DNA of 52,379 nucleotides from JBBDRW01 sp040905265 (GTDB taxonomy: Bacteria > Bacteroidota > Rhodothermia > Balneolales > Balneolaceae). The notes under the pieces are model-generated. The model worked only from the letters and a program-made list of their open reading frames with translations. It was not told the DNA's origin and did no database searches. Below are positions 51,963 to 52,379 of this stretch, one piece after another. A program made the translations under genes and the position numbers. The DNA is taken from assembly GCA_040905265.1 (NCBI GenBank), contig JBBDRW010000037.1, positions 1 through 52,379 on the forward strand, in the 5' to 3' direction. Within the stretch, counting starts at the first letter, position 1. The number at the start of each line of letters is the position of its first letter.

Positions 51963-52379
51963 CTTGACATCGGCAGGAGTGCTGCTCTGTTTCCGTAAGC
52001 CGGTTGTGGGTTATGATAGAGTTGGAAATAAATGTTGAATGCAAATGGTAAACTCCTTATAATCATAAAGATTAAGTCAATAACGAACTGACGGAACTAT
52101 TTTTGATGAACAGTAAAATGAATAACTCCACCATCTCAATCTCAGAATGTAATGCCCTTGTTATGGAGTGTTGCTGTATCTGTTGCCGGGGAAAGGTAGT
52201 GGAGCTGAACTGTTCAATCTGAGTGTAAAATGAACATTTAAAAGCCCACTGCCTCCGACAGGTAGCGGGCTTTTTTGTTTTACACAAACCATGCTCTCCT
52301 CTGCCTGTCCGTCACAGGGCCACCGATTATCCGCTATTTGCTACCGTTTTATTATGCATCGAATCAGTTACCAGATATG
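51963..52379. other. Non-coding end of window
   Basis: 417 bases after rmuC with no convincing reading frame. It holds one strong hairpin terminator (52240-52276), listed separately. Nothing else is recognised. Confidence 0.5.
52240..52276 (+). terminator. Strong hairpin terminator near the window end
   Basis: AAAAGCCCACTGCCT and AGGTAGCGGGCTTTTTT form a near-complete stem (two unpaired positions) with a CCGAC loop, followed by TTTTGTTTT. The A-run upstream makes it usable from both strands. It lies about 280 bases after rmuC, so it may belong to an unrecognised short transcript or to a gene beyond the window. Confidence 0.8.

Overview
The window looks like a chromosomal stretch from a marine or halophilic member of the Bacteroidota / Balneolota / Rhodothermota group. 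The reasons are a type IX secretion (T9SS) C-terminal sorting domain on a giant surface protein, a DUF5777 barrel grouped with YceI and Rieske proteins, BshC (bacillithiol synthesis), Bacteroidota-like TAnnTTTG-type -7 promoter boxes, and roughly balanced GC. The family and genus cannot be fixed from sequence alone. I saw no rRNA, tRNA, CRISPR array or insertion sequence.

Layout. 1-5.2 kb: the end of an MFS transporter, a PH/SHOCT membrane protein, and a ccmC-ccmD-ccmE-ccmF cytochrome c maturation operon whose CcmE has the Cys-type (CxxxY) heme site. 5.2-9.5 kb: truA, mutS2 and a TauE/SafE exporter. 9.5-11.7 kb: a Rieske-YceI-DUF5777 operon. 11.8-13.8 kb: an ABC transporter pair. 14.0-16.7 kb: DUF502, class V aminotransferase and YihY. 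16.9-23.5 kb: alaS, then pdhA, pdhB and pdhC.

23.5-40 kb is the accessory part. A broken propeller-repeat gene and an AT-rich strip lead into a chaperone-usher-like surface fibre locus. It has five small secreted subunits (plus one orphan on the other strand), two PapD-like chaperones, and a 1178-residue usher-like barrel whose C-terminus carries two clear SPOR domains and a third degenerate one. The subunit transcription units share an upstream element, ATTAAA-N4-TCTAAC (coding strand), and two of them end in good hairpin terminators. The locus is followed by a giant T9SS protein with three CBM3-like modules, many ~104-residue Ig-like repeats and an assembly gap. The sequence at the gap edges lets the missing ~1129 bp be predicted.

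40-52.4 kb is housekeeping again: cinA with an outer-membrane barrel, ftsX, a Fur-family regulator, a small membrane protein, dnaB, a DUF151-UVR protein, bshC, 5-formyl-THF cyclo-ligase and rmuC. Two copies of a ~120-bp palindromic repeat lie 30 kb apart, each between the 3' ends of convergent genes. A second, shorter palindromic motif also occurs at two convergent junctions.
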